64,000 nt of DNA from Balaenoptera acutorostrata (GCF_949987535.1 NC_080078.1:48448207-48512206); one strand, 5' to 3'; counted from the first letter of the stretch, positions 46,831 through 59,480 are shown. Numbers and translations are program-made. Notes: generated by a model not told the origin, from the letters alone.

Positions 46831-48100
46831 GAGCTACCTATAAAATACATAGTCATACACTGGCAAAAATCCAAAAGCTGGAGAACTGAATTTATTCTTG
46901 CTGAAGCACTGAGAAAAGGTGAAATAATTTAGGTAAAGTTACATTATTCCTACCAGATGGGCACCCCTTAAGGCCTCTTGTGATGTCATGTGAAGCTCTT
47001 TTTGTTGATGAAGAAGTAATCAAATGGAATTGAGGAAAGTAACAAAGGCAAGTTTATTATAATTGTGAAACTGCTCTCCAAATACTGTACCCACTTTGAG
47101 GGACTCATTTAAACTGGTAGCTCAATGACGGTTTTTATATTTTTAGTAATGAGGTGTTGGCGGCATTATCTACAGATCATTTAAATGCTCTGTGCTTAAC
47201 TGAACATCAATAGGATCTTTTGAACAGAGTAACAATTTATAAAATATGGTAAAATTCCTATGCTAGACATTGTTAGAATACAGATCCATAATCCTTTATC
47301 CAAAACCCCTGGGGTCAAATATGTTTTAGAATTTAAAATGTGCATATGGGTGTGTATTTAGAAAAAGTAATTCAGTACATATTTCATAAATTAAATGACA
47401 TTCTATATCTTTAAAGATCTCAGCAGAAACTAGGTGACATGCTCAAATTAGGATAATTTGAGGAAAATTTAATAAAGACACTGTTTACCATGGTGTGGGC
47501 AAGGTGTAGAGAAACCACAAAGGATGGCTCAGTGACCTGGGGCTAGCACTGGGGTGACTGTTACCACCCCTAGGCTAGCGAGAGAATGAGAAGGGAGCAG
47601 TTACTAAAAGCTGGAGAGTAAGGCTTGTGGGGAATGGGTAACCTTTCAGGTGATCAGACCTTCAATCTAGAGACACACTGTGGTTGACCCTTCATGGAGG
47701 GAGCTAGGCAAACTAATAATACACACCCTCAATTCTACTTCCTCTCTCCAGTCTCTTTCCAATGACTTCCACTGGCCAAATCCAATGGGTAAACTGACCA
47801 CAAGGGAGCCATAAATCTAAACTGTAGAAAGTCAGACTCCCAAGCACATAGCTGGGTGGAGAAAGGTGGAGAGTGAATCTGAAATAATAAATGGAGGTTA
47901 CGCAGCATTCACCCTGAGTGGGGTCTGAGACAGCATACATTAATCAAGTATGTTAATATTTCTGCCACAAAATGTACAAAGATGCGCACTGAATGGGATG
48001 AAGAAAGACTATAATAACTTCTCTTCATTCTGCATCAGGTTTTGCTACCAAATGAGTTACCAAAAACAAAACAAACAAAAAAATACCATACACTTTTGAT
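46831..48100. other. Mostly unassigned; a probable old repeat at 47460-47950
   Basis: 47460-47950 ('ttaccatggtgtgggcaaggtgtagagaaacc...cacatagctgggtggagaaagg...') reads like a common mammalian interspersed repeat, but I cannot place it in a family. The rest shows nothing. Confidence 0.35.
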
Positions 48101-48104
48101 TTCC

Positions 48105-48245
48105 AGAGCCTTTGGATATGGTTATCTCTATTTTACAAATGAGAACAGAGGTTTACAAAGGTGAGATAATTTTTCCAAGGACACGATGCTGGTAATTGAA
48201 AGTCAGGATTTGAGCCCAGTTCTGACTCTGGAACCTCAGTGGCTA
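48105..48245 (-). repeat. MIR SINE fragment
   Basis: Antisense MIR core: 'ctattttacaaatgagaacagagg', 'ataatttttccaaggacacgatgctgg', 'caggatttgagcccagttctgactc'. Confidence 0.72.
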
Positions 48246-48249
48246 ACTA

Positions 48250-50240
48250 CTCTCTACCCTGCCTCATTATTTTCCCTGTAATGCAAGAGCTACAAAGGAT
48301 TCCACAATTTATATATGTTTACCTTATCTGCTGTGTAATTCCTTATCTTATAAAACCATGCATAATTGGTATGGATGTACCATATTGTTCCATAATATCA
48401 ACAAACCCTGAAAGACAAATGCTATGCTTGTAGTACTGAAACCTCCTTGTATAAAGTCCTGCCTAGCCTTTTAACCACAAGCATTTCCCTTTCCTTACAA
48501 GATGCACCATACTCAGTGTTCTCAGAACACTAATGTGTTCCTATAGTTGCACAGAGTCACCAGCCAGCCATCTAAAAAACATTTTTATCTTTCATAGACC
48601 ACAAGCAGCACCAAAGTTTAAAACTTACTTTCTTTTCACTTTTTCACTCTTACTAGTCTTATTGGGCACAGGCTATGATTTTAATTTCATTTTGTACACC
48701 TGGAAATTTAATCACATTCAAATTTCATTTATCACAGTAAATACAAAATAAACCTGAATGTGAACAATCTTATATTTTATTATATTTCCACTGATGTTAC
48801 AACTTTGCAACGTAGTCATTTCAAATCTAAAAGCCACCAGGAGAACAATCTGCTAATCCTGAGTTAGTGTGAAAGTTCTCCATAGCACATGCAGTAAGAG
48901 CTCTAACCCTTCAATCCTGCTTCCAGCCAGGTGATTAGCTGCTTTCTTCTCTGTAGGTTGCCCACACCATGGGCTTGACTCCTGGCCAGCAATAAGTGTA
49001 CTGAAAGTCCTTATGAACAAGGAATACAGCCTCCAATTTTCTCTCTCCTTGGGTGCCTATACTGGTTTCTTCCCTCATCACTATATCTGGTTTCTACCCC
49101 TGACACTACCCCAGTTGCTAGCTTCCTGGTACTGCCTCCAGGACAACTTACTTTAGTACTTACTCCCTGTCTGCAGATCCTGGCTTGACTTATCTTTCCT
49201 GTTTATGGAATTGTTGTGAAGGATGATTATTTGTTAGCTTAGAATTTTACAGGTTGATAACAAGGACTGAATATGAAAAATGTGTCTAGTGATTCTGAAT
49301 ACACATGGCAAAATGCAAGTGTATATAATTTAGCTTATTCAAATCTGTTACTTTTCTTCCCCCAGTATGAACTTTATTTCTAAGTCATGAAATATACAGA
49401 ACTGTGAAGAGAGGCAAGGTCACCAACTTTCTTTCATTTCAAAGTACAGTAAACTTGTAATTATCAGAATCGCTGAAGAGCAAAATCTGGGTAACAGTGG
49501 GTAACCACAAAAGACAGAGGTTGTTAGCTAATCATCCAAATATATATTCTATTTTTCCTGTACACAAAATAGACTATATTTCGCAGCCTCCTTTGAAGTT
49601 AGGTGGCTGTGAAACTGAATTCTAGCCAATTGAACATGGACAGAAGTGATATATTCCATTCTGGCCAAAACTTCCCATGCTTTTTTCCTCTTCTGTCTGG
49701 TTGGGATGGAGACAGTGCCTACTTCCACGACAAAATGTCCTTGCATTTGTATGTCACTTTCCCTTTCTTCTTCCCTCTTGTCAGTTAAAGAAGTGACCTT
49801 TCTATCTGTGCTTTCGATTCTTTTCTTTCTCCCCCATTCCAACTGATGAATATTTCTACCCTAGGTGTATCAACACCTGATGTTCACTAAATACAAAATA
49901 ATTCATCATATTGCCCATCTTTCTCTTATATTTTCCTCTCTCTACTGCCACCACCATTATTCCAAAGTTTCTCAGGAGATGTATTTAATTTAATTCAACA
50001 AGTATTGAAAATCTCTTCCTGCCAATAATAAGAATGTTCCTAATTCTGATTTGCAAGTAAAAATTGCTTGGTAAAGTTGATATAATGGGAATTTAGGAAC
50101 TTACAACTATGGCCATGTTACTGTTAGCCTATTAAGAATCAGGAATTGTCTGTCTCTAACATCCAATCCCTACCATCATTGTGTGGCCGAAAAAAATGGA
50201 TAAATATGACAACTACATCTTCAATCAAGTCATTCATTAA
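48250..50240. other. Mostly unassigned DNA
   Basis: No gene. 49555-49700 ('tatatttcgcagcctcctttgaagttaggtggc...ccaattgaacatgg') resembles the start of a MaLR or DNA-transposon repeat, not assignable by eye. Short ORFs here are overlapping and featureless. Confidence 0.35.
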
Positions 50241-50252
50241 ATTTAAAAAAGA

Positions 50253-50386
50253 GGGACTTCCCTGGTGGTCCAGTGGTTAAGACTCTGTGCTCCCAATGCA
50301 GTGGGCGCAAGTTTGATCCCTGGTCAGGGAACTAAGATCCCACATGCCGTGCAGTGCGGCCAAAAAATAAAAAACAAAAATAAAAA
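50253..50386 (+). mobile_element. Short CHR-type SINE (tRNA-like head only)
   Basis: 'gggacttccctggtggtccagtggttaagactctg...gatccctggtcagggaactaagatcccacatgcc' plus an A-rich tail, about 134 bp. It keeps the tRNA-related head but lacks the middle and 3' modules of the 290-bp copies. A 9-bp TSD 'taaaaaaga' is at 50244-50252 and 50387-50395. Confidence 0.85.
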
Positions 50387-50489
50387 TAAAAAAGACTTGT
50401 AAGAATGCCTACAATTAGATGATGAGAAGACAAAGTTCACCTGCCAATTCAGTTGAATATAATTCAACAAACATGTGTTAAACAACATG

Positions 50490-50517
50490 CTAGACAACAG
50501 AAGAATTTGTTGTCTAG
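50490..50517. repeat. 10-bp hairpin-forming inverted repeat
   Basis: Arms 'ctagacaaca' and 'tgttgtctag' are perfect complements separated by 8 bases. No terminator or RNA-gene context is apparent. Confidence 0.6.
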
Positions 50518-50688
50518 GTTGGTTTACTAATTTGAGAACTACAAGGAGAAACAACATCCATTTAGGTAAGATGGCAAAAACAAACTGATTGTGAAAAGGC
50601 TGTTTTGTGAGCATTTAGAGAGGTACCTGGTCCTAGCTTCACGCTAAATAAACATTTCTTGAAAGTTCTTATATGCCAAAATGGGCTC

Positions 50689-50757
50689 ACAATTGGTCTT
50701 CAAACTTTAAGGAACATCAGAATCACCCAAAGATCTGGTTAAAAGACAAACTGTTGA
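50689..50757 (+). repeat. MER5A-like DNA transposon, left half
   Basis: 'caattggtcttcaaactttaaggaacatcagaatcacccaaagatctggttaaa' matches the MER5A head (hAT-Charlie MITE, TIR 'cagtggttctcaaa'). It resumes at 51104 after the SINE. Confidence 0.75.
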
Positions 50758-51103
50758 GACTTCCCTGGTGGTACAGTGGTTAAGAATCCACCTGCCAATA
50801 CAGGGGACATGGGTTCAATCCCTGGTCTGGGAAGATGCCACATGCTGCAGAGCTACTAAGCCCATGCGCCCCAACTACTGAGCCTGTACTCTAGAGCCTG
50901 TGAGCCACAACTACTGAGCCCACGTGCCACAACTACTGAAGCCCTCGCGCCTAGAGCCTGTGCTCCGCAACAAGAGAAGCCACCGCAATGAGAAGTCCAC
51001 GCACCATACTGAAGAGTAGCCCCCACTTGCAGCGACTAGAGAAAGCCCACACACAGCAACAAAGATCCAATGCAACCAAAAATTAATTAATTCATTTTTT
51101 TTA
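50758..51103 (+). mobile_element. CHR-type SINE, long form, inserted in MER5A
   Basis: About 345 bp with the duplicated middle module, like the copy at 25302. More substitutions than the 290-bp copies, so probably an older subfamily. The TSD 'aaaagacaaactgttga' (50741-50757) matches 51104-51120 at 15 of 17 positions. Tail 'aattaattaattcattttttt'. Confidence 0.92.
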
Positions 51104-51220
51104 AAAAGACAAATTGCTGAGCATCAGCCATAGATTTCCTGATTCCTTAGGAAGTGAAGCACAGTAATCTGCATTTCTAACAAGCCTTCAGTCAAGAACC
51201 AGTGCTCTAAACCCTTCCTA
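51104..51220 (+). repeat. MER5A-like DNA transposon, right half
   Basis: 'aaattgctgagcatcagcc...tttcctgattccttagg...gtaatctgcatttctaacaagccttcagtc...gaaccagtgctcta' completes the MER5A reading through its right end. Confidence 0.75.
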
Positions 51221-53555
51221 CCATGCCACAAGACATTGCCAAATGTTCCCTGTGGAAACAAAATTGCTCCTGGTGGAGAACCAGTATTCTAGATCAACCA
51301 GATTACCTTTTAGGGTGGTTTACTAAGCTAATAGACTTAATTACTTCTACAGACACTGATCTAGATTTTAGCAGGACATTACATAACATCTCTCAAGTTA
51401 TCCTAATGGATAAAACAGAAAAATGTGGGTTGAATAATATAACAATTAGAAGACTTCATATCTATTTAACTGTTGGATCCAAGGGTTTTGATTAATGGAT
51501 TTATAGCTCAGAGACAGATTTATAGCACTCTTGAATCTATGCTATTGATATTTTGATCTATTTTTCTCCTAGACTGGGATGTCAAATAGGCTCCATTTCT
51601 TGCAACACAAATCAAACGGTAGTAACTACCTAGAGTATCATCTTAAGAAGGATTCCAGAGGCATCTCTTCCAGGCAAAGCAGAAAAAAGTACTAACGTCA
51701 TTTAACAATGCCTCCTATGGGCACTAGAAAAGGAAATAATGCCACGATCTAGATTCCTGTTACTTCCTGTTCCAGTCTGAATTCCTGTTCCAGATATTTG
51801 ATCATATCTACCTTTTGCCTGAGTTTTTTGAAGTCTACTTTTTTTTAAAGTCTAGAGTATATATCTAACTAGTAACACCATTTCCTCTCTCCAACATTCT
51901 CTATAATTTCTACTTCTTGAAGAAATTCTTCCCTCTAATTTGGAATTATGTAGAATACTAGGTCTTACTGTTATTCAATATCTTATGTGAGTCTATAGTT
52001 CTCTAAGAAAAATAAAAATTTACTAGATATAATACCTTTATTTAATTAAAAAGAGTTCTAACAAATGTCCAGGTACTTGAGAACTTCTATCTCCTTTAGA
52101 CCTGAGTCTGTTCCACAATCTCCTCAAGAACAAAGAATCCATTCCTTTCTGTAACTAGGTAGTCTGTATAATACTTACATTATTATAACACTTCTATGCA
52201 TCTTTCCTTTCATTCTTGTTTATATCTTCTCCACCATCCTTTGACCCTGAAATTTGTAGGTTCTACCTCCTTTCTAACTAGTACGTTTCTTTTGAACAAT
52301 GAAAAATATAAGCAAAAGTAAGTTATAAAAGAGACATAATTAAGGAAATTCATTAAGTAATTATGTTGTCTTCAATGTGCCAAAGACTGCAATTATTTTT
52401 TAATGAAAAATTCTCCTAGACTAAAACTACCCAAAGTAGAAGGAAAATAAGCCATAAGATAAAAGTCTTTCTTCCAATCTAATAAAATTTCTAAATTCCT
52501 GTATTTCAAAGACACTGTACAAAATTGGGTGAGGGTCATAGCTTAAACAATCAGTTTCAACACAAATCAATCTAGGTAATAAACTAAACAAACATCAGAA
52601 ATTAGGCACTGAATTTGGATTATCAATTATTTTAAATATAATTCCGTTGGATGGAGAAAAGGAAACAATTTATTCAACACTGCCAAATCACTGTATTTAT
52701 ATTAATTTGTCACTGATACTAAATATGCAGCTAAAAGACAAATAAGCATTATCAAATAATTAGCAGTAATATGATGAGCAGAAAAACTCTTGCAGGAGAT
52801 CAAATATTCTTATTTATATCATTTTGGAAATAGTAATTGCAAATTATTTGAGAGTCTCAGTATTACAGTCAAATATTTTGATAAGCATTTTTCTAAGATC
52901 AAGCTTTTCTTTAAATACTAAATCACAAATTATTAACAATATATATGTATGTATATTGTTATATGTAACAATCCTACTTTTAGATCTTGATATTTATTGC
53001 CAACACATATTGATCTTCTAATGACATGGTCATTATTGACTCTATTTCTACCTGATTGCTCAGTACTATTGTTTATCATGTTACAAAATGTAAAATACAA
53101 CAGTTAGAAAAATATTATGCCTGACATCTAGGAATACTTTCCATCACAGTAACCTTTACACCTATCAGGAGACCTTACAGAAGTTCTCAGCTTTAAGTCA
53201 CAGTATGAGAACCAGAAATCTAGAGATAAGATACTATCCTCAGTGAGGCACATAGAACCTCAAAGAACAAGGAAGGTTAGATAGCTAGTTCTTCTTTGTT
53301 AGATTTGTTTATAAAAGCAAAAGGTAAAAATATTACAAATACAATATTTAAAACACCAAAATATGCAGTTGTAAGCCTATCCACAATTTACTGATAAAAA
53401 GCACGATAATTCAATTCTCAATTTCTGCTTTGCAAAGAGAAGAGAATCTTTAAAATAGTATATAAAAAGTTGGTTGTTTATGGATTATCCAAGGCTTTTC
53501 TTCCAAATTTCAATCAATTCTTTGAAAGAAAAGAATGAAACTCAAATTTATTTAT
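51221..53555. other. 2.3 kb of unassigned AT-rich DNA
   Basis: No gene, RNA gene or named repeat. The 90-codon ORF at 51223-51495 begins in the MER5A flank and has no features. Confidence 0.4.
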
Positions 53556-54355
53556 TTTTCTACCACCTTGTAATTCTGATACATATCTAACACTATAACA
53601 AAATTAAATTCCAGATTGATTAAAAATTAAACATAAAAGGAAAAAAATCCATAGGAAAAAAGATAATTTCACATTTATCTTAGAAATGGAAGGCCTTTCT
53701 ATACAGAAGCAATCACAAAGGAGGAAAATTTGTGTTTAAAAACAAAAACACATATGTCAATAAAATACATGTGCACATGCATGTGCACACACACACACAC
53801 AAAACATAAAAACACCCTTCATAGGTAAAAAGGAATGCTCAAAAATAAAAGGCAAATGGCTGGAAAATATATTTTCAGCAAATATAACAAAGGTTACTTT
53901 CTTGGTTAAAGAACATTTACAAAGAGGTAAGAATAAGCCTAAAACTTTAAGAGAAAAACAGGCAAAAGGTCATGAAAAATTAATTCACAGAAAAGGACAT
54001 TCAAATACAGAGAAATAAGCAAACTAAAATAAAGGGGGAAAATCTATGTTTGACTGCCAAATTAGCAAAGATTTTAAAATATAATATCCAGAGATGGCAA
54101 TGATTTACTGAACTACACATGAATAAATTATTACAGAAATATAATCAACCATCAGGAAAGCTATTAAGGTAATATGTATCAATAGCCTTCAAAATTTTTA
54201 AACTTTGATCCAGTAATTCTATTTTGGGAAACTATATTAAGGAAAAAAAACCTTTAATATGTGGGGAAACACTTTCTTAATGTTTGCTTTTGTGATATTT
54301 ATAATAATAAACTATGTAAGAAACTACATAATATCTACGAATGGGTGGATAGGAA
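53556..54355 (+). repeat. Ancient L1M LINE, ORF2 end, first part
   Basis: 'ttaaattccagattgattaaaaattaaacataaaagg', 'aaggcctttctatacagaagcaatcacaaagg', 'atggctggaaaatatattttcagcaaatataacaaagg', 'aattagcaaagattttaaaatataatatcc', 'actttgatccagtaattctattttgggaaac' follow the L1M5/L1ME ORF2 order. A (CA)n patch lies inside at 53790-53802. Confidence 0.75.
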
Positions 54356-54359
54356 TGAA

Positions 54360-54548
54360 AGCCATGGAAAATTCAGTGCTCTGCCATGTACTGGCCTTGG
54401 GACCTTCAACAGTCCACTTACCTGCAGTATCTCAGTTTTTGTTTTTCATTGTAAACTGAAGATAATACTACCCATCTCATAGAGTTGTTCTAAGGATTAA
54501 ACAAATTAATACATGTAAAAAAATTCAACAGTCTCGTACACAGTTATT
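54360..54548 (+). repeat. MIR SINE within the L1M
   Basis: 'ccatgtactggccttgggaccttcaacagtccacttacctgcagtatctcag', 'taaactgaagataatactacccatctcatagagttgttctaaggattaaa' is a sense MIR. L1M-like sequence resumes after it. Confidence 0.75.
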
Positions 54549-54549
54549 A

Positions 54550-54640
54550 CTATAAAATATATGCAGTCATTCAAAATAAAGAATATGGAAAAGGCTTATG
54601 AGAGAATCCTATATGAAAAAGTAAGACACTAACAGGTGCC
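54550..54640 (+). repeat. Ancient L1M LINE, second part
   Basis: 'tactataaaatatatgcagtcattcaaaataaagaatatgg' corresponds to the L1 segment 'tactatgcagccattaaaaagaatg', the next part of ORF2 after 54355. Confidence 0.5.
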
Positions 54641-55195
54641 TATCAGCCAACCTGCAAAAGGAACTATATCAAAAGGTCAACATTGAAAACAAAAAACAAC
54701 CAGAAAGATTTTATTACGGAATTGGGTAGCATAAATTAAGTCTACTGTGTATTTTAGCTATGCAAGCCATCTACTCTGGTTTAAAGCTAGAAGTTGGTTT
54801 AATTGACTAGAGCTAATTATTAGTTCTCTGAAGCTAACAGTTGTTAACTATGCAACTGTCTAAACTGAAAGCTTTTCTTCCTGAAACACTTTTTCAGATT
54901 CCAACTTCTTAAAAGTCTATTACAGTGCTCTCAGCTGGCTGCCCTCCAAGTTTTCTAGCAAAAGCTCTAAGTGCAGAACCCTTGTCACTCACCCACATAA
55001 AGCAAAGATAATGTCTATTTTAGTTACAGTTGCAATATTAACAGACTGGAATCAATAGTTCCTAAAGAGAACCATCTATTTTATGGAAGCAAAAAGCTGT
55101 TTGTTTTCTATTTATGGTACCTAATTTTCAGCCTTACTTTCTCCCTGAAGATAAGTTTCAGTAATAACCAACGGTCAAACATTGCTGTGCTTTTT
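54641..55195. other. Unassigned DNA
   Basis: No gene or recognisable repeat. Confidence 0.4.
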
Positions 55196-55196
55196 T

Positions 55197-55283
55197 ACTA
55201 GAGAGAAAGACAGGGAGTGAGGGAGGAAGGAAGAGAGGGAGGGGGGGAGGGAAAGAGGGAGAGAGAGAGAGAGAGAGATAAAG
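55197..55283. repeat. Polypurine GA-rich tract
   Basis: About 85 bp almost purely purine on the plus strand (GGGA, GAGA and AGGAAG units with a GGGGGGG run near 55242). A mirror-like, triplex-capable sequence. A second, weaker GA patch lies at 55483-55520. Confidence 0.85.
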
Positions 55284-55289
55284 AAAAGA

Positions 55290-56425
55290 AACTCAAATTC
55301 CATTATGATGATATAAAAGAAACCTCCTTTAGCTTCAAGATATATAAATAAAAGCAATTGTCTTTGAGGTCAGCAGTTCCTGTCACTGCAGAAAAATCCT
55401 CAGTCAGACCATTTTACAAAGGTAATATAAAGTGCACTTTGGCTTCATGATATTCTTAAACATAAGCATGTTTTAAGGAAAGACAGAGAGAGAGAAGGAG
55501 GAAGCAGAGAAAGAGAGAGAATTGATTGATTGTTATCTCTTGCCAAACCAGAAACAGAAATAATATACACTCCACCAGGGAACTATATAATACATACGGA
55601 CAAAGATAGATGGGCTGGGTTAATTAACATAGAGTAGGAAAAAGGACCTTTTCTTTTAACATTTTGTGTCCATTTGATGGATAACCAGAGTTTTAGATTC
55701 TGAAAGTGATAAGATCAAGTTTCTAAATGAATTATAAGAAATCCGGTGGCTGAAACAGAAATAATGGATTGGTTTCTAATTCATATGATTGGTCCATCAA
55801 CTTAATATCTGGCTTCAGATGCTCACAGATTCAAATTAGAAGCAGTTTGGTCATGTAATCTACCCCATATCATTCCCTGTATCATTGGCTGCTCCAGCAG
55901 GATATATATATATATATATATGTCACTTCTAAAATCATGCCTATTTGACTAACATCTAGAATCAGTCTTCGGTGAATGTAAGCTATACACATGCACACAA
56001 ATTTTAATGCTGTACACACAATGTTTTTAAAAGGCTGTCTAGCTTTATACTCATCTACTAATCTGATGTGAGTGGTAAACATGCCAGTTTCTTTTACTGT
56101 AATGTCAGTCATCCCCTGAGAGCCATAAAGCAAGCTGGTAAGAAAATTTCAACTGAAAGTTGCATTTAAAAATTCACTTGCAGGTAATGCCTTTTGGAAG
56201 ACTAAAAATATTTTCAGTTACTCAGCAACACCTTTGCTTTATCAATAAACCATAGCATATTTCTGTTCCCCAGTCAACTTTTTTTGTTACCCAGGCTACC
56301 TTTTTCACTTTCATGCTCCTGTCGATTTATGCTTATGAATGCAAAGACTGCATCTTAATGCTAGCCAACAGAAAACATAATGAAGATGGTAATTCTCCAA
56401 TAAGAATAATGATATTATACATTTC
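55290..56425. other. Unassigned DNA with a short TA repeat
   Basis: No gene. (TA)10 at about 55901-55921. Confidence 0.4.
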
Positions 56426-56438
56426 AAAAGTCAAAATA

Positions 56439-56758
56439 GGGGCTTCCCTGGTGGCGCAGTGGTTAAGAATCCGCCTGCCAATGCAGGGGACACGGGTTCG
56501 AGCCCTGGTCTGGGAAGATCCCACATGCCGCGGAGCAACTGGGCCCCGTGAGCCACAATTACTGAGCCTGCGCGTCTGGAGCCTGTGCTCCGCAACAAGA
56601 GAGGCCGCGATACTGAGAGGCCCGCGCACCGCGATGAAGAGTGGCCCCCGCTTGCCACACAACTAGAGAAAGCCCTCGCACAGAAACGAAGACACAACAC
56701 AACCATAAATTAATTAATTAATTAAAAAAAAAAAAAAGAATTTAAGGCAAAAAAAAAA
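56439..56758 (+). mobile_element. CHR-type SINE with a double A-tail
   Basis: Body from 'ggggcttccctggtggcgcagtgg'. The TSD 'aaaagtcaaaata' (56426-56438) is repeated exactly at 56759-56771. The tail is '(taat)n A13 gaatttaaggc A14': two A tracts separated by 11 unique bases. CpG-rich and little diverged, so young. Confidence 0.95.
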
Positions 56759-57012
56759 AAAAGTCAAAATAAAGTTTATTTAACTATTTGGAACACCTGT
56801 CTTCATTATCATTCCCCTCCATAAGTATGTATGGCCTAGCAGTAACTATATGTACAGGCAAGCAGAGCCCTTACAATGTAATTACTCCGTGGTAGGCTAA
56901 TAAATTAAGTGTACAGAATGTACTATCTCTCTCACCATTAGGATAAGAAGTTGATTTGTGAACTAAGTTCCCGCTTCTCCATTCTCTGGCCATTGAATAA
57001 AAGCTTGTGCTG

Positions 57013-57306
57013 GGCTTCCCTGGTGGCGCAGTGGTTGAGAATCTGCCTGCCAATGCAGGGAACACGGGTTCAAGCCCTAGTCTGGGAAGATCCCAAATGC
57101 CACAGAGCAACTAGGCCCGTGAGCCACAACTACTGAGCCTGCGCGTCTGGAGCTTGTGCTCCGTAACAAAAGAGGCCGCGACAGTGAGAGGCCCGCGCAC
57201 CGCGATGAAGAGTGGCCCCCGCTCACCGCAACTAGAAAGCCCTCGCACAGAAACGAAGACCCAACACAGCCAAAAATAAATAAGCTTTCATTAAAAAAAA
57301 AAAAAA
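57013..57306 (+). mobile_element. CHR-type SINE
   Basis: Body from 'ggcttccctggtggcgcagtggttgag'. The TSD 'aaaagcttgtgctg' (56999-57012) is repeated exactly at 57307-57320. Tail 'aaataaataagctttcatt' then a long A run. Inserted 240 bp downstream of the previous SINE in the same orientation. Confidence 0.95.
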
Positions 57307-57320
57307 AAAAGCTTGTGCTG

Positions 57321-59020
57321 CTTCCTCTAAGCTTGGGTTTTGCTTTTGGCTGTGTGAACCTGAATGGAAAAAACCTTTCCCACCAAGACAGGGGGCCTCG
57401 GCCCAGCTAGGGCCCAAGTGGGGGTCCATACGACCTAATTTGGTAACAGTACTTAGAGCCAAACTGTGTCGAGAATCTGGAAAGACAAGGAAGAGATGGC
57501 CAGGGGAGCTGGGAAGAGTGGCATTCCAAATACATAGGCAAAGAATGGCCAACACAAACGCAAGGGAAAGCAAGGCAACAAGATGTGACTCCTGGGCAGA
57601 TGGTCGTGGGGTCTGCTGTCCTATACCTCTATCTTTAACAATTCTTGACAGCTTTTTTCTTTTTATATTCCTTTTCCCACTGGTTTCTCCTCTTTATACT
57701 TCCCAAATAGTCAGAAATAAAGCTCATTTATAACAATAAAATACATATTTCCCATTAATAGGCAAATCCTCTCATTTTAAAAAGGCTGAGTAATAAGCCT
57801 TTTTGAAAGAATTCAAGTTAAATTTAGGCTAAATCCCACAAACTAAGGGAAAAAAAGATCTTCTGTGTCTATTACACTTCTCTCTCATTGCAGACTGGAT
57901 ATATTTTCATTCACTTTTATGCTCTCATTACACAAGGGTTGATAAGCGGGTTGGACTTGATGATATTCTCTCACCTGAATTGCAGATCTAATAACCCCAG
58001 ATAAAGACTGTCTCAAGCTTGCTGATATGTTTGCACTGTTCAGTTACGTAATAAATAATGACCTTTATTTTCTAACATCATGTAATTCTCTCTAGGCATC
58101 AAACCAAGCTTTCTTTTCCACTGCTAAACAGTCCCACCCTTGTTCTGCTTTCAAATCATTTTAGGCTAAGCCAAGAGTTTTATTGCTCAGTCAAGTCCTC
58201 CTCTGGTTTCCAACTTTGCATCAGGCACTGGCTGTCTCAGACCCAGCTGACTTAAGGATGGCTGTTACTTGCCCTGTCCCCCAGTGGAGTTGGTTCTGTA
58301 CTTCTTCTGTTTGCCACCACATTGCCAGCCACAATTTCAGCTTCCTGCTATAATCTAGGTCATTTTTAACCCCTTGCCACAGTGTCTTTTGGGTATTCGT
58401 CACAGCAGTTGGTGACAGCCATTGCTAGATAGCAATTACCACCCAGCCCATAGCATGGCCTCTGGATGAAGACTGGTAAGGTCACCCTTACTCATTCACT
58501 TAGCTATTTGAGCTGAATTACCCTGAGAGTTTTCAAGTCAGGCTTGAGCAGGAAGCAATCCCAATCTGGGCAGGACAGGAATATAACCAAAAGCAACAGG
58601 AATCAGGGCAGCTACATGTTACAGTAATGGCTTCTACCTTCATAAGCAACAACGTGTTATTTGTTCTGTCCCCGCCGTGAGCCACTTACCCACCAGCAGA
58701 CCTAAGTTCCAGGTCTTCCGGAGCAGCCACATCCTAGTTCCCAGGCAAATCATGATGTGGAGCAGGAAGGGTAAGTAGGTGCCAATTCCCCAACAAAAGC
58801 AGGGCTTGGAATCAAGTCAGTCTCTATGGTAGACTGACCTGGGGCTCAGTCCCCCACTCATAATCACTGAACTCCCTCATTATGTTCTGTGAGAGATCAG
58901 TCTCTTTTCACTCGGACCTTCTTCTGATAATGACTTTCCAGCCCCTAACTTTCTACCCCTAATTTATCTTCCTTCTCAATATATTTCCCTGTTACTAGAC
59001 TGAGGTTCTGATTTGTTTTC
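57321..59020. other. Unassigned DNA, GC-richer than average
   Basis: 57330-57640 is moderately GC-rich ('ggggcctcggcccagctagggcccaagtg' in part). 58180-58800 is pyrimidine-rich. I cannot support an exon: no long conserved-looking frame is flanked by splice sites. No repeat family is recognised. Confidence 0.35.
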
Positions 59021-59480
59021 TGTGCTGGTTATTCTCCATTTAACCCCTACTGAAATCCATATTCTGCCCTACTATGTGTCCCAGGAGGCTGATCCTTAAG
59101 GACTGCATTGTGCAGATTCCTTAGCTGTTTGGCTTCCAGTGAGCCAATGAATGAGGGCTACCAGCAGGAGATTAGAGAAGTAAGAGAAGAAAAGTGTCAT
59201 CTCTGGCTGTATCCTTCCACAACTACAGCTCTGGCTCTTCCTCCAGAACTCAAGTTCTTACTTGGCTCCGGTAACACTATTTTCTCCCCTTGATTCCTCA
59301 GTCCTGGGGTGTAATACCTTCCTGCTGATACTGGTCTCTAGGAGCCACCCTTGCCATTGTTTTATACTCTTAATCATGCCCACACCTCTGTAAGTAGTCC
59401 CTTCTAAAGCCCTGACAACACCTGTAGTAGAAATCTCCTGTTTTGGTGGACCTGAATCCACATCCCACTCCACAAATCAC
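59020..59480 (+). repeat. Probable ancient interspersed repeat, family unassigned
   Basis: 'ttggcttccagtgagccaatgaatgagggctaccagcaggagattagag', 'acaactacagctctggctcttcc', 'tcagtcctggggtgtaatacc' and 'cccacacctctgtaagtagtccc' form the pattern of a familiar mammalian repeat in sense orientation. I cannot name it reliably. Confidence 0.45.

Noticed and set aside
57321..58800. GC-richer stretch as a candidate host exon or promoter
   Set aside because: No CpG island density, no long frame with plausible splice sites and no family recognised.
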